Source: Homoserinibacter sp. YIM 151385 (lineage in GTDB: Bacteria > Actinomycetota > Actinomycetes > Actinomycetales > Microbacteriaceae). Taken from it: a DNA stretch of 64,000 bases. How positions within the stretch are numbered: position 1 is the stretch's first letter; every line of letters starts with the position of its first letter. Positions 1 through 7,917 of the stretch are shown in pieces. Below the pieces are notes generated by a model, which worked only from the letters and a program-made list of their open reading frames with translations, was not told where the DNA came from and made no database searches. The position numbers and the translations under genes were made by a program. The DNA lies in NCBI RefSeq assembly GCF_027912415.1, contig NZ_CP115175.1:1612001-1676000 (forward strand). Reading direction: 5' to 3'.

Positions 1-221
1 GAGTCGAGCTCGCAGGGGAGCAGGATGCGGCCGCAGAGCCCCGCCGGCGTGCGGCCGACGGTGTCGGCGAAGATCGTCCAGCCGACGACGAGCCCGGCCG
101 CGATGACGGCGACGACGAGGAGGGCGGCGAGCCCGCGCGGGACGGCGCGGGACAGCGCCTCCCTCTCGGCGACCTCGACCTCCGGGGCGTCGAGGCCGAG
201 CTGCTCGGCGGCGGTGGGCAT
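1..221 (-). CDS. Small membrane protein, N-terminal part (cut by window edge)
   Basis: Seen: an open frame reading leftwards from ATG at 221 and running off the window after 73 codons. It starts MPTAAEQLGLDAPEVEV, followed by one hydrophobic stretch at about residues 33-50 (GLAALLVVAVIAAGLVVGW), then a short part with two cysteines. The first 30 residues are acidic and probably cytoplasmic, so this looks like a single-pass or larger membrane protein. There is no Shine-Dalgarno sequence at normal distance; a TAGGGT hexamer ends 6 nt before the ATG, which suggests a leaderless transcript. It lies downstream of the catabolic operon and is separated from it by a large inverted repeat. The family was not recognised. 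Confidence 0.55.
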   Translation of the reverse strand, partial: MPTAAEQLGLDAPEVEVAEREALSRAVPRGLAALLVVAVIAAGLVVGWTIFADTVGRTPAGLCGRILLPCELD

Positions 222-227
222 GCCGGG

Positions 228-233
228 ACCCTA
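228..233 (-). promoter_or_regulatory. Putative -10 box for a leaderless start at 221
   Basis: TAGGGT on the minus strand, six bases before the ATG. This is the same geometry as many other starts in the window. Inferred from spacing only. Confidence 0.35.
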
Positions 234-234
234 C

Positions 235-315
235 CTCCTCGGGAGGGGTCTCGGTCGACACGCCGCCGACGCGGTCGGCTGGGACGGCGTGTCGGCCAGA
301 ACCCCTCCCGAGGAG
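235..315. terminator. Nested inverted repeat, likely operon terminator
   Basis: Three nested perfect stems lie directly after the aldehyde dehydrogenase stop codon. The outer arms are 15 bp (235-249 with 301-315), the middle arms 10 bp (256-265 with 285-294) and the inner arms 5 bp (266-270 with 274-278, loop GCG). There is no T-run, as is common for actinobacterial terminators. Ending the eight-gene operon is the simplest role. Confidence 0.6.
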
Positions 316-316
316 C

Positions 317-1783
317 TCAGGCGAAGGGGTCGGGCGTCATCGTGTACTTCGTCTCGAGGTACTCGTGGATGCCCTCGAGCCCGCCCTCGCGGCCGTTGCC
401 CGACTGCTTGACCCCGCCGAAGGGCGCCGCCGCGTTCGAGATGACGCCGACGTTGAGGCCCATCATCCCGGTGTCGAGGGCGTCGATCATGCGCTGGCCG
501 CGCGCGAGGTCGCGGGTGAAGACGTAGGAGACGAGCCCGTACTCGGTGTCGTTCGCGAGCCGCACCGCCTCCGCCTCCTCGCCGAAGGTCGCGATCGCGA
601 GCACCGGGCCGAAGATCTCCTGGCGGAGGATCTCGCTGCCGGGCGCGACGCCCGTGACGACGGTCGGCTGGAAGAAGGTGCCGGTGCCCTCGATCGCGCT
701 GCCGCCCGTCTCGACGGCGGCGCCGCGGCCGACCGCGTCCTCGACGAGCTCGACCGCCTTCGCGACCGCGCGGTCGTCGATGAGCGGCCCGATCTGGATG
801 CCGTCCTCCGTGCCGCGGCCGACCCGCATCGCCGCCACCCGCTCGGTGACGCGGCGCGCGAACTCGGGGGCGACGTCCTCGTGGACGATGAAGCGGTTCG
901 CGGCCGTGCAGGCCTGGCCGATGTTGCGGAACTTCGCGGCCAGCGCGCCCTCGACGGCCTGGTCGAGATCCGCGTCCTCGAAGACCACGAACGGCGCGTT
1001 GCCGCCGAGCTCCATGGAGGTGCGGAGCACGCCGTCGGCCGCCTGCTTCATGAGCTGCACGCCGACGGGCGTGGAGCCGGTGAAGCTGAGCTTCCGGAGC
1101 CGCGGGTCGGCGATGATCGGCGAGGAGACCTCCTTCGAGCTCGAGGTCGTGATGACGTTGACGACGCCCTCCGGGAGCCCCGCCTCGATGAGCAGCGCCG
1201 CGAGGGCGAGGGTCGTGAGCGGCGTGAGCTCGGCCGGCTTCACGACGACCGTGCAGCCGGCGGCGAGCGCGGGCGCGATCTTGCGGGTGGCCATCGCGAG
1301 CGGGAAGTTCCACGGCGTGATGAGGTAGCACGGGCCGACGGGACGCTGCGACACGATCATGCGCCCCGTGCCCTCGGGGTTCGCGCCGTAGCGGCCCGCG
1401 ATGCGCGGCGCCTCCTCCGAGAACCAGCGCAGGAACTCGCCGCCGTAGGCGACCTCGCCGCGCGACTCCGCGAGCGGCTTGCCCATCTCGAGCGTCATGA
1501 GCAGCGCGAAGTCGTCGGCCCGCTCCTGCAGCAGGTCGAACGCGCGGCGCAGGATCTCGCCGCGCTTCCGGGCGGGGGTCGCCGCCCAGGCCTCCGCGGC
1601 CTCCACCGCGGCATCGAGGGCGCGGATGCCGTCCTCGGGCGATGCGTCGGCGATGCGCGTGAGGACCTCGCCCGTGGCGGGGTCGCGCACGGCGAGCGTC
1701 GCGCCGGTCGAGGAGTCCGTCCACGCGCCGCCGATCAGGAGCTGCGTCGGCACGGACTGGATGAGCTGGGCTTCGTCGGTCAT
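317..1783 (-). CDS. NAD(P)-dependent aldehyde dehydrogenase (succinate-semialdehyde type)
   Basis: About 488 residues, the usual length for the family. It oxidises an aldehyde to an acid with NAD(P)+ in the cytosol. Visible family marks are the cofactor-binding stretch TPWNFPLAM, the KPAELTPLTTL segment, the general base in MELGGNAP, and the catalytic cysteine in GQACTAANRF. The GQxCTAANRF form is typical of succinate-semialdehyde dehydrogenases (GabD group), but the true substrate may be another aldehyde made by this operon, for example by the ThDP enzyme. The start at 1783 is preferred over the ATG nine codons upstream because GAGGAGGAACC sits just before it. It is the last gene of the operon, 27 bp after the FGGY kinase, and is followed by a large hairpin. 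Confidence 0.9.
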   Translation of the reverse strand: MTDEAQLIQSVPTQLLIGGAWTDSSTGATLAVRDPATGEVLTRIADASPEDGIRALDAAVEAAEAWAATPARKRGEILRRAFDLLQERADDFALLMTLEMGKPLAESRGEVAYGGEFLRWFSEEAPRIAGRYGANPEGTGRMIVSQRPVGPCYLITPWNFPLAMATRKIAPALAAGCTVVVKPAELTPLTTLALAALLIEAGLPEGVVNVITTSSSKEVSSPIIADPRLRKLSFTGSTPVGVQLMKQAADGVLRTSMELGGNAPFVVFEDADLDQAVEGALAAKFRNIGQACTAANRFIVHEDVAPEFARRVTERVAAMRVGRGTEDGIQIGPLIDDRAVAKAVELVEDAVGRGAAVETGGSAIEGTGTFFQPTVVTGVAPGSEILRQEIFGPVLAIATFGEEAEAVRLANDTEYGLVSYVFTRDLARGQRMIDALDTGMMGLNVGVISNAAAPFGGVKQSGNGREGGLEGIHEYLETKYTMTPDPFA

Positions 1784-1810
1784 GGTTCCTCCTCGTGCAT
1801 CATCCCGCAC

Positions 1811-3256
1811 TCAGGACCCGGGCGCCGAGGTCCGGTCGCGGACCTCCTGCCAGGTGCGGTGGATCTCGTCGTAGCGGCGGGCCGCGCCCTCCTCCGGGTC
1901 GACGTCCCGCAGCCGGACCCCGAGCCGCTCGCGCGCCTCGTCGAGCCCGCCGGCGAGGCCCGCGCCGACGAGCGCGAGCCCCGCGGCGCCGAGGAGCGTC
2001 GCATCGGGGTCGCTCGCGACGCGGAGGGTGCGGCCGAGCGCGTCCGCGCGAAGGCGGACGAGATGCTCGGATCGGGCCGAGCCGCCCGCGAGCACGACGG
2101 CGCGTCGCGCGCCGAGCGGTGCCGGGTCGAGGAGGTCGATGCCCTCCCGGACCGTGGAGGTCGCACCCTCCTGGGCGGCCCGCAGGAACTCGGCGGGGCC
2201 GTGGTCGGGCGACTGGCCGACGACCGCGCCGCGCGACCCGGCATCCCAGCGGGGGAAGCGTCCGCCCGAGAGGCTCGGCACCACGAGGAGGCCGCGGCAG
2301 CCGGCCGGGACGGCGGCGAGCCCGGCGTCGTCGACGGGGCCGAGGAGGGCGCGCCAGCGGGCGACCGCGCCGCCCGTCATGCCGGTCGCGCCGCCCGCCG
2401 TCCAGCGGCCGGGGGCGAGGGCCGGATTCACGATCGCGCCCGAGGGCGCCTCGGCGGGGTCGTCGATCAGCCGGCCGATGACGTCCGTCGTGCCCGCCAC
2501 GTCGGCGATCTCATCGGAGCGCTCGCCGAGGAGGAGCCCGATCCCGACCGAGCCGTCCGGCCCGCCCGCGACCACCCGGGTCCCCGCCGGCAGGCCGCAG
2601 CGCGCCGCCTCGGCGGGCCGCAGCGCGCCGGCCGTCTCGTGGGGCGCGAGCTGCCGCGGCACCCAGGCGGCGGGGATGCCGGCCGCCTCGAGCGCCCAGC
2701 CCTGCCAGTCGCGCCGGCGGATGTCGGAGGCGAGCGTGTAGGCGGCGTCCACCGTGTCGGTCGCGAGCTCGCCCGTGAGCCGCGCGACGAGGAGGTCCTT
2801 GGGGCTGAGGAGCGCGGCGACCCGATCGCCGAGTCCCGCCGCCCGCAGCTCGAGCGCGAGGGCGAGCGCACCGCCCGAGGCGGCCGGCCGGCCGGCGGCC
2901 GCGAGCAGCCCCGCGAGCTCCTCCGGCGGGAGGCCGTGGAGGCGGCCGAGACCCCGAGGGTCCGCCCAGCCGCCGCCCGGCACGACGGGACGGAGCTCGG
3001 CATCCACCGCGACCGTCCCGATGTGGGCGGAGATCGCGAGGGCCGCCGGCGCCTCGCCGGGCTGGACCTCGAGCTCGGCGAGCGCGCGGCGCACCTCCTC
3101 CAGGAGCAGCTCGGCGTCGAAGAGCTCGCCGCCGACGGCGCCGCCGCGGGCGACGCGGGTCGAGCGGAGGAGGCCGCGATCCGCGTCGACGAGTGCGGCG
3201 CGCACCGCCGAGGTGCCGACGTCCACGGCGACGACGGCGCGGGGTGCGGTGCTCAT
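1811..3256 (-). CDS. FGGY-family carbohydrate kinase
   Basis: About 481 residues. FGGY kinases phosphorylate sugars or polyols with ATP. Seen: the N-terminal phosphate loop VDVGTSAVRAALVD, a central GGPDGSVGIGLLLGE region, the ATP-site stretch AGTTDVIGRL and a C-terminal adenosine motif VVLAGGSARSEHL. The start at 3256 is chosen because its ATG overlaps the TGA of the GntR gene (ATGA); the 15 extra upstream codons are not needed. The sequence is less conserved than the xylulokinase at 60.5 kb in this window, so the substrate cannot be read off. A sugar kinase beside a CoA-transferase and ThDP enzyme is an unusual mix and suggests that the substrate carries a polyol or hydroxy-acid part. Co-transcribed with its neighbours. 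Confidence 0.88.
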   Translation of the reverse strand: MSTAPRAVVAVDVGTSAVRAALVDADRGLLRSTRVARGGAVGGELFDAELLLEEVRRALAELEVQPGEAPAALAISAHIGTVAVDAELRPVVPGGGWADPRGLGRLHGLPPEELAGLLAAAGRPAASGGALALALELRAAGLGDRVAALLSPKDLLVARLTGELATDTVDAAYTLASDIRRRDWQGWALEAAGIPAAWVPRQLAPHETAGALRPAEAARCGLPAGTRVVAGGPDGSVGIGLLLGERSDEIADVAGTTDVIGRLIDDPAEAPSGAIVNPALAPGRWTAGGATGMTGGAVARWRALLGPVDDAGLAAVPAGCRGLLVVPSLSGGRFPRWDAGSRGAVVGQSPDHGPAEFLRAAQEGATSTVREGIDLLDPAPLGARRAVVLAGGSARSEHLVRLRADALGRTLRVASDPDATLLGAAGLALVGAGLAGGLDEARERLGVRLRDVDPEEGAARRYDEIHRTWQEVRDRTSAPGS

Positions 3257-3969
3257 TCGGCGTCGATCCGGAGCAGCAGCGGGAAGCTCGGCAGGGTCCA
3301 CCCGGAGGTGAACTCGACGGGCTCCTCGCGGGTCGAGTAGGTGGTGCGGAGGCCGTGGAGCACCGCGCCCCCCGGCGGCACCCGCAGCAGCGCCGCCTCC
3401 TCCTCGCCGAGGAGCGCGGCCGTCATCGACTGGTCGGCCCAGCGCAGCTCCACGTGGTGGCGCTCCGCGAGCGTCCGGTAGAGCGAGCCCTCGACGAGCG
3501 GCTCGCGCGTGATGCCGGGGGCGATCGCGTACGGCACCCAGGCATCCTGGAGCGCCGCCGGCACGCCGTCGACGAGGCGGACGCGGGTGAGGCGGCTCAC
3601 CGGGTCGTCGACATCCAGCCGGAGCGCGGCCGCGACGGCGGGGGTCGCGGCCGCGAGCTCGGCGCGCACGATCTCGCTCGTGATCGGCACCTCGGAGTCG
3701 ACGAGCTCGTCCGCGAAGGAGCGCAGCCGGTTGAAGCGGCGGCCCAGGCGGGCGTGCTCGCGCACGAAGGTGCCCGAGCCCTGCTTGCGGATGACGAGCT
3801 CGTCCGAGCCGAGCAGGTCCATCGCCTGCCGAACCGTCATCCGGCTCACGCCGTACTGCTTCGCGAGCTCGTGCTCGCTGGGGAGCTGCGCGGCGGGCTC
3901 GAGCACGCCCGAGCGGATCTGCGCGACGATGTCGTCGTAGATCACCCGGTACATGGGAGCCCGCTGCAT
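3253..3969 (-). CDS. GntR-family (HutC/UTRA) transcriptional regulator
   Basis: 238 residues. The N-terminal winged helix-turn-helix (about 5-75) has the family signatures IRSGVLEPAAQLPSEHELA and GVSRMTVRQAMDLL. The C-terminal UTRA effector domain (about 90-235) contains the RLTRVRLVDG-type core and ends with the usual strand EEPVEFTSGWTLPSFPL. UTRA regulators release DNA when they bind a small acid, sugar or phosphosugar. It overlaps both neighbours by ATGA, so it is translated with the operon. The only palindrome of HutC type seen in the window lies upstream of the operon's first gene at 10376, so autoregulation of the whole unit is a strong inference. Confidence 0.92.
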   Translation of the reverse strand: MQRAPMYRVIYDDIVAQIRSGVLEPAAQLPSEHELAKQYGVSRMTVRQAMDLLGSDELVIRKQGSGTFVREHARLGRRFNRLRSFADELVDSEVPITSEIVRAELAAATPAVAAALRLDVDDPVSRLTRVRLVDGVPAALQDAWVPYAIAPGITREPLVEGSLYRTLAERHHVELRWADQSMTAALLGEEEAALLRVPPGGAVLHGLRTTYSTREEPVEFTSGWTLPSFPLLLRIDAE

Positions 3970-5183
3970 CAGATGGCCCCTTCCGCCTTCAGCCGATCGA
4001 TCTCATCCTCGCCGAAGCCGAGGATGTCGCGATAGACGTGGAGGTTGTCCTCCCCCGCGCTCGGCGGCGCCTTGCGCACCGTCGGCGGGCTCTTCTCCAT
4101 GTGGATCGGGTTGGCCGGCATGCGGATGGTGCCGTGCACGGGGTGCTCGACCTCGGCGATCATGCCGCGCGCGGCGATCTGCGGCGAGCGCGACACCTCG
4201 CGCACGCTCGCGACCTCCGCGTACGGGACGCCCGCCTCGTCGAGCAGCCGCCCGATCTCGGCGCGCGGGAGGGCGCCCGCCCACGCCTGGATCGCGCCCT
4301 CCAGGTGCTCCTGCTCCGCCATCCGGCCCTCGACGCTCGCGAAGCGCTCGTCCTCGGCGAGATCCGCGCGGCCCATCACGGCGCACAGCTTCGGGAACAG
4401 GGAGGCGGTCCCCGCCTGGATGTAGATGGGCCCGTCGGAGGCCTCGTAGACGTTGACGGGGGCGGTGAGGAGGTCGCGCGAGCCGGAGCGCGGCATCTCG
4501 AGGCCGAGCATGAGCTCCGCGATGAGGCGCGTGCCGAGCGCCGAGAACATGGTGTCGTAGCTCGCGATGTCGACGAGCTGGCCCTCGCCGGTGCGATCGC
4601 GGTGCATGAGCGCCGCCATCGCGCCGATCGCACCCTGGTAGCCGGTCGTGTAGTCGGCGATGTAGGTGCCCGAGAGCGTGGGCTTGCCGTCGGGCTCCCC
4701 CGTCATGCTCATGAGCCCCGAGGAGGCCTGCGAGATCGCATCGAAGAGCGCGCGCCGGGAGTCCGGGCCGGTCTGGCCGAAGCCGGAGAGCGAGACGAGG
4801 ATGACGTCCGGGTTGAGCTCCTGCATGCGCTCGTAGCCGAGCCCCATCTGCTCGATCGTGCCGGGCCGGAAGTTCTCGACGACGACGTCCGCCCAGCGCA
4901 CCAGATCCTCGAGGATCGCGAGCGCGCGCGGATGCCGGGTGTCGAGCGTCGCCGCCTGCTTGTTCCGGTGGTACAGGAACATGTAGATGCTCTCGCCCTG
5001 CCAGTACGGGCCGTGGTGGCGCGAGTCCTCGCCGCGCGGGCGCTCGACCTTCACCACCTCGGCGCCGAAGTCGCCCAGGATCTGGGCGCACAGCGGGCCG
5101 GCGATGAAGCGCGAGAGGTCGAGGACCTTCACGCCGTCGAGCGGCCCCGGGCTGCCGGCTGCCGCCGGTGCGTCCTGCGTCAT
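3969..5183 (-). CDS. CaiB/BaiF (family III) CoA-transferase
   Basis: 404 residues, full length for family III CoA-transferases, which move CoA between carboxylic acids. Seen: the N-terminal signature GVKVLDLSRFIAGPLCAQ followed by GDFGAEVVKVERP, the segment FRPGTIEQMGLGYE, the catalytic-aspartate region QLVDIASYDTMF, and the C-terminal GVPYAEV and NPIHMEKSPP parts. The start at 5183 gives the canonical N-terminus. It lies 26 bp downstream of the ThDP enzyme and overlaps the GntR gene. A family III transferase next to a ThDP enzyme recalls formyl-CoA:oxalate transferase with oxalyl-CoA decarboxylase, or acid activation before 2-hydroxyacyl-CoA lyase. Two hotdog proteins and a semialdehyde dehydrogenase in the same operon suggest a longer acid chain than oxalate. 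Confidence 0.93.
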   Translation of the reverse strand: MTQDAPAAAGSPGPLDGVKVLDLSRFIAGPLCAQILGDFGAEVVKVERPRGEDSRHHGPYWQGESIYMFLYHRNKQAATLDTRHPRALAILEDLVRWADVVVENFRPGTIEQMGLGYERMQELNPDVILVSLSGFGQTGPDSRRALFDAISQASSGLMSMTGEPDGKPTLSGTYIADYTTGYQGAIGAMAALMHRDRTGEGQLVDIASYDTMFSALGTRLIAELMLGLEMPRSGSRDLLTAPVNVYEASDGPIYIQAGTASLFPKLCAVMGRADLAEDERFASVEGRMAEQEHLEGAIQAWAGALPRAEIGRLLDEAGVPYAEVASVREVSRSPQIAARGMIAEVEHPVHGTIRMPANPIHMEKSPPTVRKAPPSAGEDNLHVYRDILGFGEDEIDRLKAEGAI

Positions 5184-5209
5184 CGCGGTCTTCCCTCCTG
5201 TCGCGCCGC

Positions 5210-6901
5210 TCAGGCGCCGTGCGGCACGAAGGCCGGGTACGTCCAGGCGTTCGCCTCGCGGTCGAGCACGACGTCGATGACGACGGGCTTCCCCGAGGCG
5301 TAGCCCTCGCGGACGGCCTCGACGAGCTCGCCGACCTCCGTCACGCGCTTCCCATCCAAGCCCATGCCGCGGGCGACCTGCGCGAAGTCGACCTCGAGGA
5401 AGTCGACGCCGATGGTGCGCCCGTCGAAGTGCAGCACCTGCTCCTGGCGGATGTTGCCGTAGCTGGAGTCGTTGAGCACGACGATGACGACGGGGCCGCC
5501 GGCGCGGGCGAGCGTCTCGAGCTCGCCGAGGCTCATGCCGAGCGAGCCGTCGCCGATGAGCGCGAGCACCGGGCGCGCCGGGTCGTCGACGACGGAGGCG
5601 ATCGCCGCGGGGAGCGCGAAGCCCATGTTCCCGAAGCCGACCGGCTTGATGTATCGGTAGGGCTCGTCCATCTCCCAGAGGAAGGACCAGACGCCCGGGT
5701 TGCCGGCATCCGGGATGAGCACGGCGTCCCGCGGCGTCACCTCGCGCAGGGCGCGCACGACGACGGCGGGCGAGACGGTGCCGGGGTTCTCGGGCTCGAG
5801 CTCGTCGGAGAGCGCCCACCACGTGCGCTCCGCCTCCTGCAGCTCGGCGATCCACCCGGCGCGGCCCGCCCGTGCGGCCTCCGCCCCGTCCGCCGTCGCA
5901 GCCGTGAGGTCGCGCGCGAAGGACGCGAGGTCGCCGACGACGCCGGCCGTGACCTCCGCGTAGTACCGCCCGATCATGGTCGGGTCGATGTCGACCTGGA
6001 CGATCTCGGGCAGGGCGCGGCGCCAGCGCGTCGTCGAGACGGCGTTGAGGCTGTTCCCGAGCGCGAGCACGAGGTCGGCGTCGCCGATGACCCGCGTCGA
6101 GAGGTTCGTGCCCATGCGGCTCAGCGCGCCGAAGACGAGCGGGTGCGTCGTCGGGACGGCGCCCATGCCGTTGAAGGTCGTGATGACGGGGATGCTGAGC
6201 GCGTCCGCGAGCGCGAGGACCGCCTCGGAGGCCTGCCCCCGGTTGCCGCCGTTGCCGACCCAGATGACCGGCTTCTCGGCGGCGAGGACGCGCGCGGCGA
6301 CCGTCGCGATCTCGTCGGGCGCCGCGACGGGGCGGGTCCCGACCCAGCTGCGGGCGGGGTGCACGGCCGGCACGGCGGGCGGGTTCTCGACGGGGAGCTC
6401 GATGGTGTCGCGGGCGAAGTCGAGGTGGACGGGACCGGGGTTGCCCGTCATCGCGTTGATGTAGGCCTCCTCCATCGCCTGCTTGATGCTCGTCGCGTGG
6501 GCGACGAGCCGCCCGTACTTGACGAAGGGGCGGAAGATCTCGACGTGGTCGGCGTTCTGCGCGTCGTCCTTGTGGATGTTCTCGCCGTTGTTGTTGCAGG
6601 TGATGATGATCGCGGGGCTCGAGTCGCGGAACGCGCCGCCGACGCCGGTCAGCAGGTTCGTGGCGCCCGGTCCGGTGGTCGAGATCGCGACCGCGGGGCG
6701 CCCGGTGAGCCGGCCGTAGGCGTCCGCCATGACGGCCGCCGCGTTCTCGTGGCGGGTGTGGACGAACTCGATCGACGGGGTGTCGATGATGGCGTCGGTG
6801 ATCGCGAGGGTCTGGCCGCCGACGACGCCGAAGACCTTCGTCACCCCCAGCGACTCGAGCATCCGGACGACCAGCTGCCCGCCGGTGATGGTCTCGCTCA
6901 T
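5210..6901 (-). CDS. Thiamine-diphosphate-dependent enzyme (acetolactate synthase / oxalyl-CoA decarboxylase / acyloin lyase superfamily)
   Basis: 563 residues with three domains. The pyrimidine-binding domain (about 1-170) carries the cofactor-activating glutamate in HTRHENAAAVMADAYGR. A central domain follows (about 190-330, VIWVGNGGNRG). The diphosphate-binding domain (about 370-540) has the GDGS...N motif: GDGSLGMSLGELETL, closed by VVLNDSSYGN. Members make or break C-C bonds next to a carbonyl (acetolactate synthase, oxalyl-CoA decarboxylase, 2-hydroxyacyl-CoA lyase, sulfoacetaldehyde acetyltransferase). Without a search I cannot choose between these. No small regulatory subunit gene is adjacent, which argues against a biosynthetic IlvB role. 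An alternative ATG lies 6 codons upstream (6919). It is followed directly by the CoA-transferase, so the substrate or product may be a CoA ester. Confidence 0.9.
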   Translation of the reverse strand: MSETITGGQLVVRMLESLGVTKVFGVVGGQTLAITDAIIDTPSIEFVHTRHENAAAVMADAYGRLTGRPAVAISTTGPGATNLLTGVGGAFRDSSPAIIITCNNNGENIHKDDAQNADHVEIFRPFVKYGRLVAHATSIKQAMEEAYINAMTGNPGPVHLDFARDTIELPVENPPAVPAVHPARSWVGTRPVAAPDEIATVAARVLAAEKPVIWVGNGGNRGQASEAVLALADALSIPVITTFNGMGAVPTTHPLVFGALSRMGTNLSTRVIGDADLVLALGNSLNAVSTTRWRRALPEIVQVDIDPTMIGRYYAEVTAGVVGDLASFARDLTAATADGAEAARAGRAGWIAELQEAERTWWALSDELEPENPGTVSPAVVVRALREVTPRDAVLIPDAGNPGVWSFLWEMDEPYRYIKPVGFGNMGFALPAAIASVVDDPARPVLALIGDGSLGMSLGELETLARAGGPVVIVVLNDSSYGNIRQEQVLHFDGRTIGVDFLEVDFAQVARGMGLDGKRVTEVGELVEAVREGYASGKPVVIDVVLDREANAWTYPAFVPHGA

Positions 6902-6915
6902 GGTGTTCTTGCCTC

Positions 6916-7917
6916 TCATTCGGTTTCGGATGCGGGCAGGGGCGCGCTGGCCCACCCCGCGGCGCTGAGGCCGCCGTCGGCACGGCGGACCCAGATGTCG
7001 AGCTCGACGCGGCCGTCGGCGACGGCGGTCACGATGCCGCCCGCCTCGATCGGCTCGTGCACGTCGACGGTCTTGAGGAACTTCACCCGCATCCACCCGC
7101 CGGCGAGGAAGCCGGCGCCGAGCTGGCGCGTGAGGAGCTCGGCGAGGACGCCGAACTGCTGCTGTCCCTGCACGAAGGGGACGCGCATCCCGCCCTCCCT
7201 CGCGAGCGCGAGGTCGTTGTGGACGTTGCGCACGTACTCCCCGACCCGGGAGAAGACCGCGGCCTGCTCGACCGTGATCGTCTTCGGCAGGACGGGCAGC
7301 ACCTGGCCCGCGGCGGGCGCCGCCGGGTCGAAGGCGGGGGCGCCCTCCGGCACCTCGCCCGTGACCCGGCGCTGGTCGGCCGCCGGGGCCGCGCTGCCGC
7401 GGCCCGCGACATCGCCGGGGCGCGTGCGCAGGATCTCGACCCCGCGGTGGCGCAGGATGCTGCGGCCGTCCTCGCCGGTCGCCGTCGCCTCCATCACGAC
7501 ATAGCCCTGGCCGCGACGCTCGTAGGCCTCGGTGTAGGTGCCCTCGAGCACGACCTGCTCGTCGAGGAAGGCGGGCGAGTCGAACCAGAGCTGCTCCTCC
7601 GTGTGCAGGCCGACGACGCGGCTCGCGGCGTAGACGGTCGTGAACAGCTGCACGAGGTCGTTGCCGAGGAGCGCGGCGTGGCCGACACGGCGGCCGCCGA
7701 AGGGGCTCGCCTCGAGGTGCCAGGGGTGGTGGTCGTCCTGCGTGAAGGCGAAGCGCTTGATCTTGTGGTCGTCGACGACGACGGTCGCGGGGCCGAGCTG
7801 CTCGGGGATCTCGAGCTGCTCGAACTCCGGCTCCTTGAGCCCGGCCTCGAGGTCGTCGACCTCGACGGCGCGGCGCGGGTCGACGAGGTCGCGCCAGGGG
7901 CGCTCCGGCGCCGTCAT
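6916..7917 (-). CDS. MaoC-like hotdog protein (FAS1-like dehydratase domain)
   Basis: 333 residues. It reads as two hotdog-like halves. The N-terminal half (about 30-175) contains HTEEQLWFDSPAFLDEQ and YERRGQGYVVMEATATGEDG; the C-terminal half (about 205-325) contains VEQAAVFSRVGEYVRNVHND and VRRADGGLSAAGWASA. Proteins of this shape act as (de)hydratases on enoyl- or hydroxyacyl-CoA (for example mesaconyl- or itaconyl-CoA hydratases). It is clearly a paralogue of the first gene of the operon, sharing the ExRGQGYV and GWASA segments, so the two may act as a heteromer or on successive intermediates. The start at 7917 overlaps the transporter stop by ATGA; the ThDP enzyme follows 14 bp later. 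Confidence 0.82.
   Translation of the reverse strand: MTAPERPWRDLVDPRRAVEVDDLEAGLKEPEFEQLEIPEQLGPATVVVDDHKIKRFAFTQDDHHPWHLEASPFGGRRVGHAALLGNDLVQLFTTVYAASRVVGLHTEEQLWFDSPAFLDEQVVLEGTYTEAYERRGQGYVVMEATATGEDGRSILRHRGVEILRTRPGDVAGRGSAAPAADQRRVTGEVPEGAPAFDPAAPAAGQVLPVLPKTITVEQAAVFSRVGEYVRNVHNDLALAREGGMRVPFVQGQQQFGVLAELLTRQLGAGFLAGGWMRVKFLKTVDVHEPIEAGGIVTAVADGRVELDIWVRRADGGLSAAGWASAPLPASETE

Noticed and set aside
365-3340. A 991-codon open frame on the plus strand
   Set aside because: It is the antisense of the aldehyde dehydrogenase and FGGY kinase genes; composition is Arg/Ala/Glu-rich without any domain, as typical for shadows in 73% GC DNA.
5210-6901. Calling the ThDP enzyme IlvB (acetolactate synthase)
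   Set aside because: No ilvN/ilvC neighbours and a catabolic operon context; family features alone cannot tell IlvB from oxalyl-CoA decarboxylase or hydroxyacyl-CoA lyase.
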